From Pseudoalteromonas carrageenovora IAM 12662 (lineage in GTDB: Bacteria > Pseudomonadota > Gammaproteobacteria > Enterobacterales > Alteromonadaceae): 64,000 nucleotides of DNA. The stretch is from the NCBI RefSeq assembly GCF_900239935.1, contig NZ_LT965930.1:1-64000 (forward strand), read 5' to 3'. Every line of letters starts with the position of its first letter. Positions within the stretch are counted from its first letter, which is position 1. Made by a program: the position numbers and the translations under genes. A model generated the notes under the pieces. The model worked only from the letters and a program-made list of their open reading frames with translations. It did no database searches and was not told the origin of the DNA. This document shows positions 1 through 8,371 of this stretch, one piece after another.

Positions 1-48
1 GTTGACCAGTATTGTGTATTTTAAGCCTATTAATTACAGATTTCTGGT

Positions 49-1119
49 ATGAAAATGGAAAAAAAACTAAACCCAAACCCAATTTCTCGTTCAAATTTAC
101 CTAAACATATAAAACAAGGGCATAAACTTGTATTCAGCCGCAAAGATTTGTCGCAAAGAGAAGCTGATCTATTTGCACTAATGATGGCACAGATGAAAGA
201 TTCCGATTGGGAAAAAAGTACACCGCAGTATACATATACAGCAAGCCAGCTATCAGAGTGGCTTAATATAAGCTCTAAACATGTTGGCAGTATTTTATCT
301 CCTGCAGCTGAACGACTTGCAAGTTACAAAATAGGTATAAAAGTAGAAGGAACCTCTGGCGACTTTGAATTTGATTACAAACCTCTATTTAAAAATATTA
401 AGTATAAACGAGGCATGTTAACGATGGTGCCTAACGACATGCTTGAAAGTGAATATATTGAATATAAACAAGGGTTTGCATTAATAACAACAAAAACTTA
501 TTTAGATATAAAACAAGAATACGCAAAAAGATTGTACGAAATTTTAAGCCGATTTAAAAAAGACGGTTATGAAATGCATTACATTGCAATTGACGAGCTG
601 AAAGGACTTTTTGGTTTACTCGATGAAAGTGGGCGGCTGAAAAAAAATAAAAGCTCTTTTAAAAACAACGGCGTATTCATGAAACGCTGCGTTAGAGATA
701 GCATCGAAATCTTACGTGGTCACCCTATTGCTCGTAAGGAGTTTTTATTTCTAGAAAGCGAAAATAACGACATTGGTTATGAATTAAAAACACAAGGTAA
801 AAAAATTTCTGAAATAAAATTTCTTGTTAGATGGCTAAATAAAGGTACTACAGAAGAGTTAAATACTCATGATGCGCTAAATACAGTGAAAGAATTAATT
901 TCTAAACAATTAATTCAAAAGGAAAAGCTATCTCCTGCAGAACTAACACAGCTAATGTTTGCTTATCGCTACCTTGGCCAAGATGATGAAGCGGATAAAG
1001 TTGAAAAAGCTCTAAATAGAAGCATGGCTCTAAATAAAAATACAGTAAATGAAAAAGAGAAACAGCTAAGGGATGAAGTTAATTCTTTAATAGAGTTAAC
1101 AAAAGATATCGACTACTGA
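49..1119 (+). CDS. Rep_3-type plasmid replication initiator
   Basis: This 356-residue protein looks like an iteron-binding initiator of the Rep_3 (RepB/RepE/Pi) class. The N-terminal third carries a stretch near residues 25-70 (LVFSRKDLSQREADLFALMM, then YTASQLSEWLNIS) typical of the first winged helix. A second winged helix with QEYAKRLYEILSRFKK near residues 155-170 is followed by DELKGLFGL. Such proteins bind iterons and melt the origin. Six 21-bp direct repeats begin 3 bp after the stop codon, so the origin lies downstream of the gene. Two in-frame ATGs (49 and 55) are possible starts. parA and parB follow on the same strand. The family call rests on motif recognition, not a profile search. 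Confidence 0.85.
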   Translation: MKMEKKLNPNPISRSNLPKHIKQGHKLVFSRKDLSQREADLFALMMAQMKDSDWEKSTPQYTYTASQLSEWLNISSKHVGSILSPAAERLASYKIGIKVEGTSGDFEFDYKPLFKNIKYKRGMLTMVPNDMLESEYIEYKQGFALITTKTYLDIKQEYAKRLYEILSRFKKDGYEMHYIAIDELKGLFGLLDESGRLKKNKSSFKNNGVFMKRCVRDSIEILRGHPIARKEFLFLESENNDIGYELKTQGKKISEIKFLVRWLNKGTTEELNTHDALNTVKELISKQLIQKEKLSPAELTQLMFAYRYLGQDDEADKVEKALNRSMALNKNTVNEKEKQLRDEVNSLIELTKDIDY

Positions 1120-1121
1120 AC

Positions 1122-1247
1122 ACACCATAAATGTGTAATCACAATACCAGTTATATGATCAGCAATACCATCTTTGTGATCACTAACACCATCAATATGA
1201 TCATCTATACCATTAAAGTGATCATGAATACCATCAAACTGATCTAA
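1122..1247 (+). repeat. Six tandem 21-bp iterons (origin 1)
   Basis: Six uninterrupted 21-bp units start at 1122, 1143, 1164, 1185, 1206 and 1227. They share the pattern AATACCATnnnnnTGATCAnn. Units 2-6 keep TGATC and ACCA, while the first and last are more degenerate. Perfect 21-bp periodicity puts each site on the same DNA face, as usual for plasmid iterons bound by Rep_3 initiators. An AT-rich stretch follows (1250-1440). The repeats directly follow the initiator at 49-1119. Confidence 0.88.
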
Positions 1248-1342
1248 AGCAATTGAAAAACCTTTATTTTTCAATTAGATAAAGAGTCTATATATTAATA
1301 GTCTCTATATTCTTTAATAGAAATAATATAATTTATAGTGTC

Positions 1343-1351
1343 TGTGTATAA
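1343..1351 (-). other. DnaA box in origin 1
   Basis: TGTGTATAA is the exact reverse complement of TTATACACA and fits the DnaA box consensus TTATnCACA. It lies about 95 bp past the last 21-bp iteron, inside the AT-rich segment before parA. This supports 1120-1440 as a replication origin. Confidence 0.55.
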
Positions 1352-1408
1352 GTGCATAACATTGAAATACATAACAATTAAACAAGAAACTAATTATTCC
1401 ATTTAGTG

Positions 1409-1461
1409 TTTACAAACTCATTAATATGCAGCATTATATGTTAACTTTATAAAATGCTGCA
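1409..1461 (+). promoter_or_regulatory. parA promoter with overlapping operator palindrome
   Basis: A perfect 9-bp inverted repeat, TGCAGCATT (1427-1435) and AATGCTGCA (1453-1461), is separated by 17 bp of AT-rich DNA. A plausible promoter (TTTACA at 1409 with ATTATA near 1433) overlaps its left arm. It lies 18-70 bp before parA. P1-type ParA proteins with an N-terminal extension repress their own operon by binding such a site, so this is a candidate ParA operator. The palindrome is seen directly; its function is inferred. Confidence 0.55.
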
Positions 1462-1478
1462 CATTTCAAGGTAAGCTG

Positions 1479-2675
1479 ATGGATGACAGAATACTAAAAA
1501 TAGCCACTAGGGCGAAACTAACCCTGGAGGCATTGTCAGAGAAAATTACTAATTCTCAGATAGAATTTAATGCTGAAAGGTATGAACCTACATACTCAAA
1601 GTCTGCAGTCGCAAGTTTACCAGAACTAGCTAAGGCAAAAGTTGATAAAGCTGTAGCTGAGATGGAGCAGGAGGGATATCAGTTCCAAAAAAAGCAGGCT
1701 GGTTTAAATAATGTTTATAGCATGGGACATAAAGATATTACCGCTATTTATGAACACAGAGGTGTGCCTAAATACCGTGATAAATTTAAAGAAGCCCATA
1801 CAATTTTCCTTACAAACCTTAAAGGTGGCGTTGCGAAAACGGTTTCCAGCGTGACCCTCGCTCACGGCTTAAGGTGCACCCCTGCCCTACTTCACCATGA
1901 TTTGAGAATCCTAGTGCTAGACCTGGACCCACAGGCCAGTGCAACAATGTTTATGAAACACGACCTTTCTATTGGCGTTGTAGATGAAACTGTTGCCCAG
2001 GCAATGCTTCAGAATGTAAGCCGTGAAGAATTATTGGAAGAGTTTGTTAAACCAACGAACGTATCTGGCGTAGATATTATACCAGCCTCTATTGAGGATG
2101 CATTTATAGCCTCTCAATTTGAAAAGTTAGCAAATGAGCATCTGCCTGGACAAAATATATATGATGTTCTTCAAGAAAATATAATTGATAAGCTAGAACA
2201 TGATTATGATTTTATCTTTATTGATTCAGGGCCTCATTTAGATGCATTCCTATTAAACTCTTTTGTTGCAGCCGATACATTTTTAATACCCGTCCCCCCT
2301 GCTCAGGTTGATTTTCACTCGACATTGAAATTTATGCAAAGACTCCCTGAACTTTTTGATATGACCGAAACGGCAGGCAGTGAAATCAAACTTAGTTCTA
2401 TATTTGGATATATGGCTAAGATTGCGAGGAAATCAGACCACGCTGATGCCCAAAGCCTACTTCGTGAGGTTTGCGGTGCAGATATGCTAGATACGTCTTT
2501 GCCGTTATCAACAGCATTTGAACGTTGTGGTGAAAGTTTTGGGACTGTTTTTTCAACTAATCCAAAATTTTATCCTGGTGATAGAGATGCGTTGAAAAAA
2601 GCGCGTTTAAAGGCTGAGGAATTCACACGTTCAGTATTTGACACAATTACATTTAATAGAAAAAACAAAGGCTAG
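1479..2675 (+). CDS. parA: ParA partition ATPase, P1/type Ia-like
   Basis: This 398-residue ParA-family ATPase carries a deviant Walker A motif, KGGVAKT, at residues 115-121. A Walker A' motif (VLDLDPQASAT) lies near 145-155 and a Walker B-like FIFIDSG near 245. The roughly 105 residues before the ATPase domain are typical of P1/SopA-type ParA, where an N-terminal DNA-binding region represses the operon. The start has an AAGG ribosome site at 1469. parB begins 6 bp after the stop, forming a classic partition operon next to the initiator and iterons. Confidence 0.92.
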   Translation: MDDRILKIATRAKLTLEALSEKITNSQIEFNAERYEPTYSKSAVASLPELAKAKVDKAVAEMEQEGYQFQKKQAGLNNVYSMGHKDITAIYEHRGVPKYRDKFKEAHTIFLTNLKGGVAKTVSSVTLAHGLRCTPALLHHDLRILVLDLDPQASATMFMKHDLSIGVVDETVAQAMLQNVSREELLEEFVKPTNVSGVDIIPASIEDAFIASQFEKLANEHLPGQNIYDVLQENIIDKLEHDYDFIFIDSGPHLDAFLLNSFVAADTFLIPVPPAQVDFHSTLKFMQRLPELFDMTETAGSEIKLSSIFGYMAKIARKSDHADAQSLLREVCGADMLDTSLPLSTAFERCGESFGTVFSTNPKFYPGDRDALKKARLKAEEFTRSVFDTITFNRKNKG

Positions 2676-2681
2676 ACCACT

Positions 2682-3677
2682 ATGAATACCAAAAAACGAG
2701 CCGTGATCGGACGTAAAATTACAACTACTAATCTAGATGAGCTTATTACAAAAAATAGTGGAAATAATATAGTTGAACGTTCACCTATTTCTGAACGAGA
2801 CATTGAATGGGAACGTGTTGAAATTGAAAGCCTGGATGTTTTAAATAAGTGTACAAAGTCGATTTATAATAAGCGGTCTTTTGAAGACTTGTCTTTAGCG
2901 TCGGTGCTCGATATTTATCATTCAATAAAATCTACAGGTGGTAATACCGAAGCCGTTAGAGCCGAACTTGTTGATGGAAAGTATGAAATCCTAGGTGGCC
3001 TTCGTCGTGCTTACACTGTTTCTCTTTTACCAGATACAAAATTAACCTTAGTTGTCGCCAAAGATTTAACGGAAGAAGAACGTGCTCATTTCGCCTTAGT
3101 AATGGATGAATACTCAGAGCCTAGCTATATGGATAAAGCACGTTCAATTAGTGAGTTAAAGAATAAGCTGGAGAAAAGAAATGGTATGGAGCTAACAGGA
3201 ACAAAGCTTTGCGAAATTTTGGGGATGAAAAAAAGCAACGTGTATTACGCATTAAGCTTTTCAAATATACCTAATGACATTATAAAACTGTTCCCAGCCC
3301 TAAAATTTATATCTACTCCATTTTTACGCGAATTAGTTAAACATAATAAAGATAATTACCTAGATAATTTAGCTATACATTTTAAAGCGATTAAAACATC
3401 ACCGCTTACTGGTAAAGAATCTAAAGAAGAATTATTAGAAATAAACGAGTTTTTAGAAAAGGAATCTAAAAAGTTACAGCGCGATATTTTAAATAGAATT
3501 AAAAGTGACAAAGCGCAAGATGAGACGGTTTATAACGGTAAATTTAAAGAGCTTATAAAAAGCAACGTAAGTGGTGTAAAATTTACGACGACAAAGAATG
3601 GTGTAAATATTTCAATAGACGAGTCGAAAGTGAGTCCCGATATATTAGAAATGCTTTTAACGAGTTTTAACTCTTAG
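2682..3677 (+). CDS. parB: ParB partition protein
   Basis: This 331-residue ParB-family centromere-binding protein contains EILGGLRRAYTVSLL near residues 103-117, matching the ParB/Srx nucleotide-binding motif (GxRRxxA). A helix-turn-helix region around residues 165-185 (GMELTGTKLCEILGMKKSNVYYALSF, quoted in two overlapping parts: GMELTGTKLCEILGMKKS and KKSNVYYALSF) should contact parS. It is cotranscribed with parA. A near-perfect palindrome 33 bp past its stop (3710-3728) recurs three more times in the replicon region and is the best parS candidate. Confidence 0.9.
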   Translation: MNTKKRAVIGRKITTTNLDELITKNSGNNIVERSPISERDIEWERVEIESLDVLNKCTKSIYNKRSFEDLSLASVLDIYHSIKSTGGNTEAVRAELVDGKYEILGGLRRAYTVSLLPDTKLTLVVAKDLTEEERAHFALVMDEYSEPSYMDKARSISELKNKLEKRNGMELTGTKLCEILGMKKSNVYYALSFSNIPNDIIKLFPALKFISTPFLRELVKHNKDNYLDNLAIHFKAIKTSPLTGKESKEELLEINEFLEKESKKLQRDILNRIKSDKAQDETVYNGKFKELIKSNVSGVKFTTTKNGVNISIDESKVSPDILEMLLTSFNS

Positions 3678-3709
3678 TTGTACCAACATAGCCTTTATTT
3701 TTAAATGTC

Positions 3710-3728
3710 TTTTCCACAATGTGGAAAA
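3710..3728. other. parS candidate 1
   Basis: TTTTCCACAATGTGGAAAA has 9-bp arms around one central base. It lies immediately downstream of parB. The same core (TTCCACAnTGTGGAA) recurs at 12120, 15980 and 16481, always outside genes. Location beside parAB plus repetition suggests a ParB-binding centromere. It has no T-tract and so does not look like a terminator. Confidence 0.55.
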
Positions 3729-3909
3729 GCAATTTTTATTAAATTGGAATTACCTGCGGATAATGTATAAATTTTCTAGCATGAATACTTATCAATATCT
3801 CCCAACTTAATCCCCCTTTTTGGCAGTAGTAACGTATATTTCTTTTAAACGAATATCACCATATTGAGGTGAACTACCCTAATTAAAAGGGCGCATATAA
3901 AACGTGTAA

Positions 3910-4626
3910 TTAAAATTCAAATTCTAATGCGAGCCTAAAGCTATGATTTTTTTCAGATTGGCTTATCTCAGTGATAAGCCCTGCTTCCCATTTTAATTGT
4001 TTTTGTCCATCAAAACGCTGTAAACCTATAAACCCTGGGCCTATACCAACAAAGTCTCCCCCTACGTACACCTCAATAGATGGCTGAAAAGCAGAACGAT
4101 AGCGATAGCGATATTGCGCTCTAAACTCACTTTCCCATTCATTTTGAATATCCTGCCCCCACTCGTACACTAAAAAGGCATTCATAGTTAAGCTTGTTTT
4201 ACCAAACTCTTTTTCTATCACAAAACCCGTAGTTGCTTCATACACATCTTCATTATGTTTTTTTTCAAGCTCAAATAATGCCCCCCAATCGGCCCATAAT
4301 TTACCTTGCTCAATCAATTGCCAGCGTAGTTCAAGCTCATAAGCTTCTAAACCAAAGTCGCCGTTGTCATCTCGCTCACCAACTAAATAGCCTTCTAGTG
4401 CCATTGTATCGTTAATAGCACCGCCACCACCCAAACGCTGCGCTAGTATGTTGCCACTATCTGTTTGGTGCGACACTAACCGCCATTCAAACTCTCGCTC
4501 AAAAGGTAAAACATAGGGGTGATATACCTTATCAACAACAATTCCATCGGCCTTTGCTGGGATTGAGAATACCAACAAACAAAAAACGGTAAAGCTAAGC
4601 GCTAAATATAGGTTGAGTGCTTTCAT
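3910..4626 (-). CDS. Putative outer-membrane beta-barrel protein
   Basis: This is a 238-residue protein with a Sec signal peptide (about residues 1-26, cleavage near SIPAKA-DG). Alternating hydrophobic and polar strands and a C-terminal phenylalanine (LALEFEF) are typical of an outer-membrane barrel. I do not recognise a named family. It is the last gene of the ten-gene minus-strand operon, and its start overlaps the stop of the FTR1-like gene by 4 bp. By context it may be an outer-membrane partner of the cupredoxin and permease. Confidence 0.6.
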   Translation of the reverse strand: MKALNLYLALSFTVFCLLVFSIPAKADGIVVDKVYHPYVLPFEREFEWRLVSHQTDSGNILAQRLGGGGAINDTMALEGYLVGERDDNGDFGLEAYELELRWQLIEQGKLWADWGALFELEKKHNEDVYEATTGFVIEKEFGKTSLTMNAFLVYEWGQDIQNEWESEFRAQYRYRYRSAFQPSIEVYVGGDFVGIGPGFIGLQRFDGQKQLKWEAGLITEISQSEKNHSFRLALEFEF

Positions 4627-5378
4627 ACACGTTCCTTAGATATTGAAGCCGAAATAAGATAACAAAGTGATAAAAATAACACGCTACTTGTACTATATAT
4701 AAGTACACTCATTAGATCAGGAGTAGCCTCGTAACCCACAAGAGCTCGCAGTACACGCCCGAGCTCAGAATTTTCGCCTAACAAATCTCGTAAGTCCCAA
4801 ACGGTTGCTGTACTTGTAATCAAATCTATTTGGCTTGCTAAATCCAGTGCGACTAATAACTTTGCTGCACTATTAAGAGCAAGCAAAATAAAAAGCGGAT
4901 ACATACCAAAGCGATACTTAATTGCATTCATTAAAAAGTACAGCAATACGCTAAAACTTAAACAAATTCCAACACCTAATAAAGTTCCAATAAATAAGCT
5001 TTGCCCTGCATCATTATTTTGCCAAAAACTGGTGAGGTAAATAATATAGTGGCTTAAATACAATGTTATTGTGCTTATAACTGCAATATAAAAAGCCGTT
5101 GATTTTTGTCTTATTGCAAATACTAATACGGCAATAAATATAGTAATACATAGCCCTATTTGTGAGTACTCTAGCCCTTCGTGTTCAAACCATTGGCTCA
5201 CCCATGATGCACTTTGCATGTACAAAAACGACATGAGCGCGCCAATTAGTAAAGCAGATCCTATTTTTAAAGCGCTTTGTTTTTTAGCTACTTGTAGTAG
5301 CACTAATAAAATAGCCACTGGTAGTAATTGATTAAGGCTCATGACTAAACTAGTTATTAGCATGCTGCGCCCCTTCAT
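4623..5378 (-). CDS. Degenerate FTR1-family permease homologue
   Basis: This 251-residue, seven-helix membrane protein resembles FTR1/EfeU iron permeases. The C-terminal segment (VWDLRDLLGENSELGRVLRA followed by LVGYEATPD) lines up with the conserved EfeU end. In EfeU each of two helices carries a REGLE iron-binding motif. Here the first is replaced by LNQLLP (residues 15-20) and the second by a segment reading LYLSHYIIYL. Acidic residues remain only in HEGLEYS near residue 68. Metal permeation is therefore doubtful. The neighbouring cupredoxin fits the FTR1-cupredoxin pairing known from iron uptake systems. The start at 5378 overlaps the cupredoxin gene by 29 bp; an alternative ATG is at 5363. 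Confidence 0.65.
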   Translation of the reverse strand: MKGRSMLITSLVMSLNQLLPVAILLVLLQVAKKQSALKIGSALLIGALMSFLYMQSASWVSQWFEHEGLEYSQIGLCITIFIAVLVFAIRQKSTAFYIAVISTITLYLSHYIIYLTSFWQNNDAGQSLFIGTLLGVGICLSFSVLLYFLMNAIKYRFGMYPLFILLALNSAAKLLVALDLASQIDLITSTATVWDLRDLLGENSELGRVLRALVGYEATPDLMSVLIYSTSSVLFLSLCYLISASISKERV

Positions 5379-5703
5379 CGCTAACTATAACAATGCCCCT
5401 TGCTGTATTTGGCGAAAACTCACCAAAAAATTCGTAATACCCTTTACTCAGCGGCCCTATATAAATAATGCTTTTACGGTTTGGGTAAAGCACTTTTTCT
5501 CTGTTTAGATCAAAGCTATCAAACTCTTCTGGTGTGCTATCTTGGTTTTCAATCAATAGTTTTACTTTTTTATTTGCGGGAATGGTAATTTGTGAGGGAT
5601 AGAATAAGTGATTTTTCAAAACAATAAGGTACTCTTTACCCGCCGCGTTAAACGACAAAAATAACAAACAACAAAGGCACTGATTAAATAAACGTTTAGT
5701 CAC
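5350..5703 (-). CDS. Periplasmic cupredoxin-like protein
   Basis: This 117-residue protein has a signal peptide (about 1-22, ending FNAAG-K). Its single cupredoxin-like domain shows the pattern seen in EfeO/FtrB-type cupredoxins: strand LYPSQITIPANKKVKLLIEN, then EFDSFDLNREKVL, then a GYYEFFGEFSPN loop. Family members bind copper or iron in the periplasm and work with FTR1 permeases. The usual His/Cys/Met type-1 copper ligands are not evident. It overlaps the histidine kinase gene by 8 bp and the permease gene by 29 bp, so the genes are translationally coupled. Confidence 0.7.
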   Translation of the reverse strand: MTKRLFNQCLCCLLFLSFNAAGKEYLIVLKNHLFYPSQITIPANKKVKLLIENQDSTPEEFDSFDLNREKVLYPNRKSIIYIGPLSKGYYEFFGEFSPNTARGIVIVSDEGAQHANN

Positions 5704-7015
5704 TTTTTACTCCTGTAAAAGTAACCTTAACGGTTAGTCCACCTAAAGGACTATTCGCTAAATGAATACTTGCGCCATAAATAGCAATTATATGTTGAAC
5801 AATCGCCATACCTAAACCGGCACCTTGCTCGCCTGATGGATGCTGGTCGCCACCTACTCGATAAAAACGATTGAATATTCGCTCTTTTTGCTCTTCAGTC
5901 ATGCCCGCACCAGAGTCATCAATTTGCCAACTAAAGCCATCATTACCTGATACTAATTTAATTATAATTTGACCATTATCAGGAGTGTACTTTATGGCAT
6001 TGCTAAGTAAATTAGCGATGAGTGTGGTTAATGTAAATTCATCACCATTAATAACAAAATCGTCGCCTTCAAGGCTAATAGTTTGGTTTTTTTCATCTAT
6101 CTTATCATATTGTTCCGATACAACTTGCTGAGTAATCGTTAGTACTGATTGCTCACTAAACTGCCTCTGCCATTGCTCGGGCTGAGTACGCCCTAAAATT
6201 AGCATTTGCTCGACAATATTACTTAAGCGATTAATGCCCTGCGACATAGCTTGTAATTCTTGATGGTCTTGCAGATTACTTTGTTTATTAGCCAAATTAT
6301 GTACGTTAATTTTTAAACTACTAAGTGGGGTACGTAACTCATGGGCAGCATCTGAGGCAAAAAAGCGCTCCCGTAAGTAGGCAGTTTCTACGCGCTTAAA
6401 TAAGTCGTTTAAACGATTAATAACCGGTTTAATTTCTTCATCAGTTACTTGCCAGTTAATTGGCGTAAAGTCGTTAGCTTGGCGAGACGCTAATTGCTTA
6501 GATAATCGAGTCAGAGGGGCTAATGCGTATTTAACAAAAAAGCTAATAAAAATAGCAAGCAGAGGGACTGCCCATAGCATAGGTAACATTGCAGATAAAA
6601 TAACGGCTTCAGCTAATTCAAACCACTTTGCCATAGGTTCAGCAACGATGATTTTACGGGTGTTTTTACTCATCACAAATACCCGCATACGCTGCCCTGC
6701 TACATTGGCTGTTTGAAAGCCCTCGCTAAAACTAATTTGGTTATTCGTTAAACTCGATGAGCCACTAAGTAAATTATTATTTTGCCAAATTTGATACAAC
6801 AACTGAGCGCTATTATTACTGACCTGTACTGCATCTGTGCTTAGTGCCAATGGTTGCTCAATTAAAACGCCAGCCACTATTTTAAGTTCATCATCAAGCA
6901 AACTTTCACCGTGGTGCATACTTTTTTGATAGCCTTTTACTAATGCTAAAAAGCAAGTTAGCACCATCATTGAAAGTAAAATTAAGGTCAGACGTTTACG
7001 AATTGACATTTTCAA
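5696..7015 (-). CDS. Sensor histidine kinase, QseC/PmrB-like
   Basis: This 439-residue inner-membrane kinase has one transmembrane helix at residues 8-28, a periplasmic domain to about 135, and a second helix near 136-163. HAMP-like and dimerisation regions follow, with the H-box AAHELRTPLSSLKIN near residue 225. The ATPase domain shows N-box NLLSNAIKYTPD, G1 DDSGAGM and G2 GAGLGMAIV. It begins 20 bp after the cognate regulator and overlaps the cupredoxin gene, so it probably senses a periplasmic signal linked to this operon (a metal or envelope signal is inferred). Confidence 0.88.
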   Translation of the reverse strand: MKMSIRKRLTLILLSMMVLTCFLALVKGYQKSMHHGESLLDDELKIVAGVLIEQPLALSTDAVQVSNNSAQLLYQIWQNNNLLSGSSSLTNNQISFSEGFQTANVAGQRMRVFVMSKNTRKIIVAEPMAKWFELAEAVILSAMLPMLWAVPLLAIFISFFVKYALAPLTRLSKQLASRQANDFTPINWQVTDEEIKPVINRLNDLFKRVETAYLRERFFASDAAHELRTPLSSLKINVHNLANKQSNLQDHQELQAMSQGINRLSNIVEQMLILGRTQPEQWQRQFSEQSVLTITQQVVSEQYDKIDEKNQTISLEGDDFVINGDEFTLTTLIANLLSNAIKYTPDNGQIIIKLVSGNDGFSWQIDDSGAGMTEEQKERIFNRFYRVGGDQHPSGEQGAGLGMAIVQHIIAIYGASIHLANSPLGGLTVKVTFTGVKSD

Positions 7016-7035
7016 CCTCGAAAAACAAATACACT

Positions 7036-7695
7036 CTAACGCTTACCAACCACGTAGCCAATGCCACGTAAGGTTTTAATAAAATCACTAGGGAATTTTT
7101 TACGAAGATGATGAATATGCACTTCTATGGCATTAGAGCCGACTTCTTCACCCCATTGGTAAAGTTTGTTTTCGAGTTGTTGTTTTGATTGTACCCTTCC
7201 CTGATTTTCCATCAGCGCTTTTAAAAGCATGTATTCTTTTCGAGGTAGTGTAAGTGACTGCCCACTTAGTTTAACTGTATGAGCAGAAGTATCCATTACT
7301 ACATCACCACAGCGTAATAAGCTTGATTGTGTTTGATTAATGCGCCGGCTTGCTACACGTAAACGGGCAAATAGCTCAGCGGGGTCAAACGGCTTTGCAA
7401 GGTAATCATCTGCCCCCATATCGAGCCCTTGGACTTTGTCGTCAATACTGCCGCGTGCAGTTAAAATAACCACTGGTATTACTTTTTTTTGCGCTTTAAT
7501 ATGCTTTAAAACTTGCGAGCCGTCGCCGTCAGGCAATCCTAAATCGAGAATAACAAGCTCAATCTCACCACTAGAAAGGCACTCTAAGGCGTGCTTTACT
7601 GTGCCACTGTGCTCTACGCTGTAGCCCTCTTGGCGCAAAGAGCGAATAAGCCCTTGCGCCACTAAATGATCGCCCTCAACGAGTAATAAATGCAT
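7036..7695 (-). CDS. OmpR-family response regulator, QseB/PmrA-like
   Basis: This 219-residue regulator has a receiver domain (1-115) with phospho-acceptor D51 in ILDLGLPDGDG, T/A switch region LTARG, and K in LAKPFDP. A winged-helix output domain (about 125-217, ending HHLRKKF...TLRGIGYVV) follows. The acidic pocket normally reads VEDD but here reads VEGD (E7-G8-D9), so the usual Mg-binding aspartate is glycine. A PmrA/QseB-like tandem box sits upstream of the operon at 11996-12012. The gene lies between the TPR gene and its kinase. Confidence 0.88.
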   Translation of the reverse strand: MHLLLVEGDHLVAQGLIRSLRQEGYSVEHSGTVKHALECLSSGEIELVILDLGLPDGDGSQVLKHIKAQKKVIPVVILTARGSIDDKVQGLDMGADDYLAKPFDPAELFARLRVASRRINQTQSSLLRCGDVVMDTSAHTVKLSGQSLTLPRKEYMLLKALMENQGRVQSKQQLENKLYQWGEEVGSNAIEVHIHHLRKKFPSDFIKTLRGIGYVVGKR

Positions 7696-7702
7696 TATGT
7701 GT

Positions 7703-8350
7703 TTATCTTTTTAATTTTTTATCTACTTTTGCCAATAACTGACTTATTGCTTGTTGACGATATTTATCTGCTTTTGCCCGAGTATCACGAATCCCAGCAG
7801 CTTGTGCTACAAGTAGTCGCGCTTTAGCTTGTTTATAATCGCCTTCGTCATACAAGTATTCACCGTATAAGTAATTAGTATCAATGCCTTCGAGATTAAA
7901 AGCGAGCGCTTGTTTAAATAATTTTTCAGCTTTGTCGTCATCACCAAAACCAATTGGCCAGCCAGGTACTTTGCTATAAAGCGTTGCTAGGCTTGCGTAA
8001 GCTGAGCCATTGAGTGCAGTGCCATCAATCGAGAGTGCATTTTCGAGTGACGCTTTTGCTTCTTTTGCTAAACCAAGTGCGCCCAAGCCCCCTTTTGCGC
8101 CAGCAAAACTAGCTAACACAATGCCATTCCAAATATGTGTTTGCGCTGAGCTTGGATAGTTTTTAACAAATAATGCGCTTTGCTCACTTAGTTGCGTAAA
8201 CGCGTCTATTTGCGCATCGTCTTCAAGTTCGTAATTAGCAATTGCCCACTTTTGTTGAATATCGGTTAAGTCTTGCGCTTCATCTGCGTGTACTGCAGTT
8301 GCAAATACAGAGGTTAGTATTAAATAAAATGCGAGTGTAAATTTATACAT
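7703..8350 (-). CDS. Periplasmic TPR-repeat protein
   Basis: This 215-residue protein has a signal peptide (1-22, cleavage near AVHADE). Helical repeats include ASLENALSIDGTALNGSAYA, AEKLFKQALAFNLEG and DYKQAKARLLVAQAAG, typical of tetratricopeptide repeats. No catalytic motif is seen. It lies in the operon between the SDR and the response regulator, with only 7-21 bp separating them. TPR proteins usually scaffold protein complexes; a partner cannot be named from sequence. Confidence 0.65.
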   Translation of the reverse strand: MYKFTLAFYLILTSVFATAVHADEAQDLTDIQQKWAIANYELEDDAQIDAFTQLSEQSALFVKNYPSSAQTHIWNGIVLASFAGAKGGLGALGLAKEAKASLENALSIDGTALNGSAYASLATLYSKVPGWPIGFGDDDKAEKLFKQALAFNLEGIDTNYLYGEYLYDEGDYKQAKARLLVAQAAGIRDTRAKADKYRQQAISQLLAKVDKKLKR

Positions 8351-8371
8351 AATTTTGCCCTTGTGTGTTTG

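Noticed and set aside
3710..3728. Palindrome after parB as a transcription terminator
   Set aside because: There is no T-run, and the same sequence recurs in three other places not following genes, so a protein-binding site is more likely.
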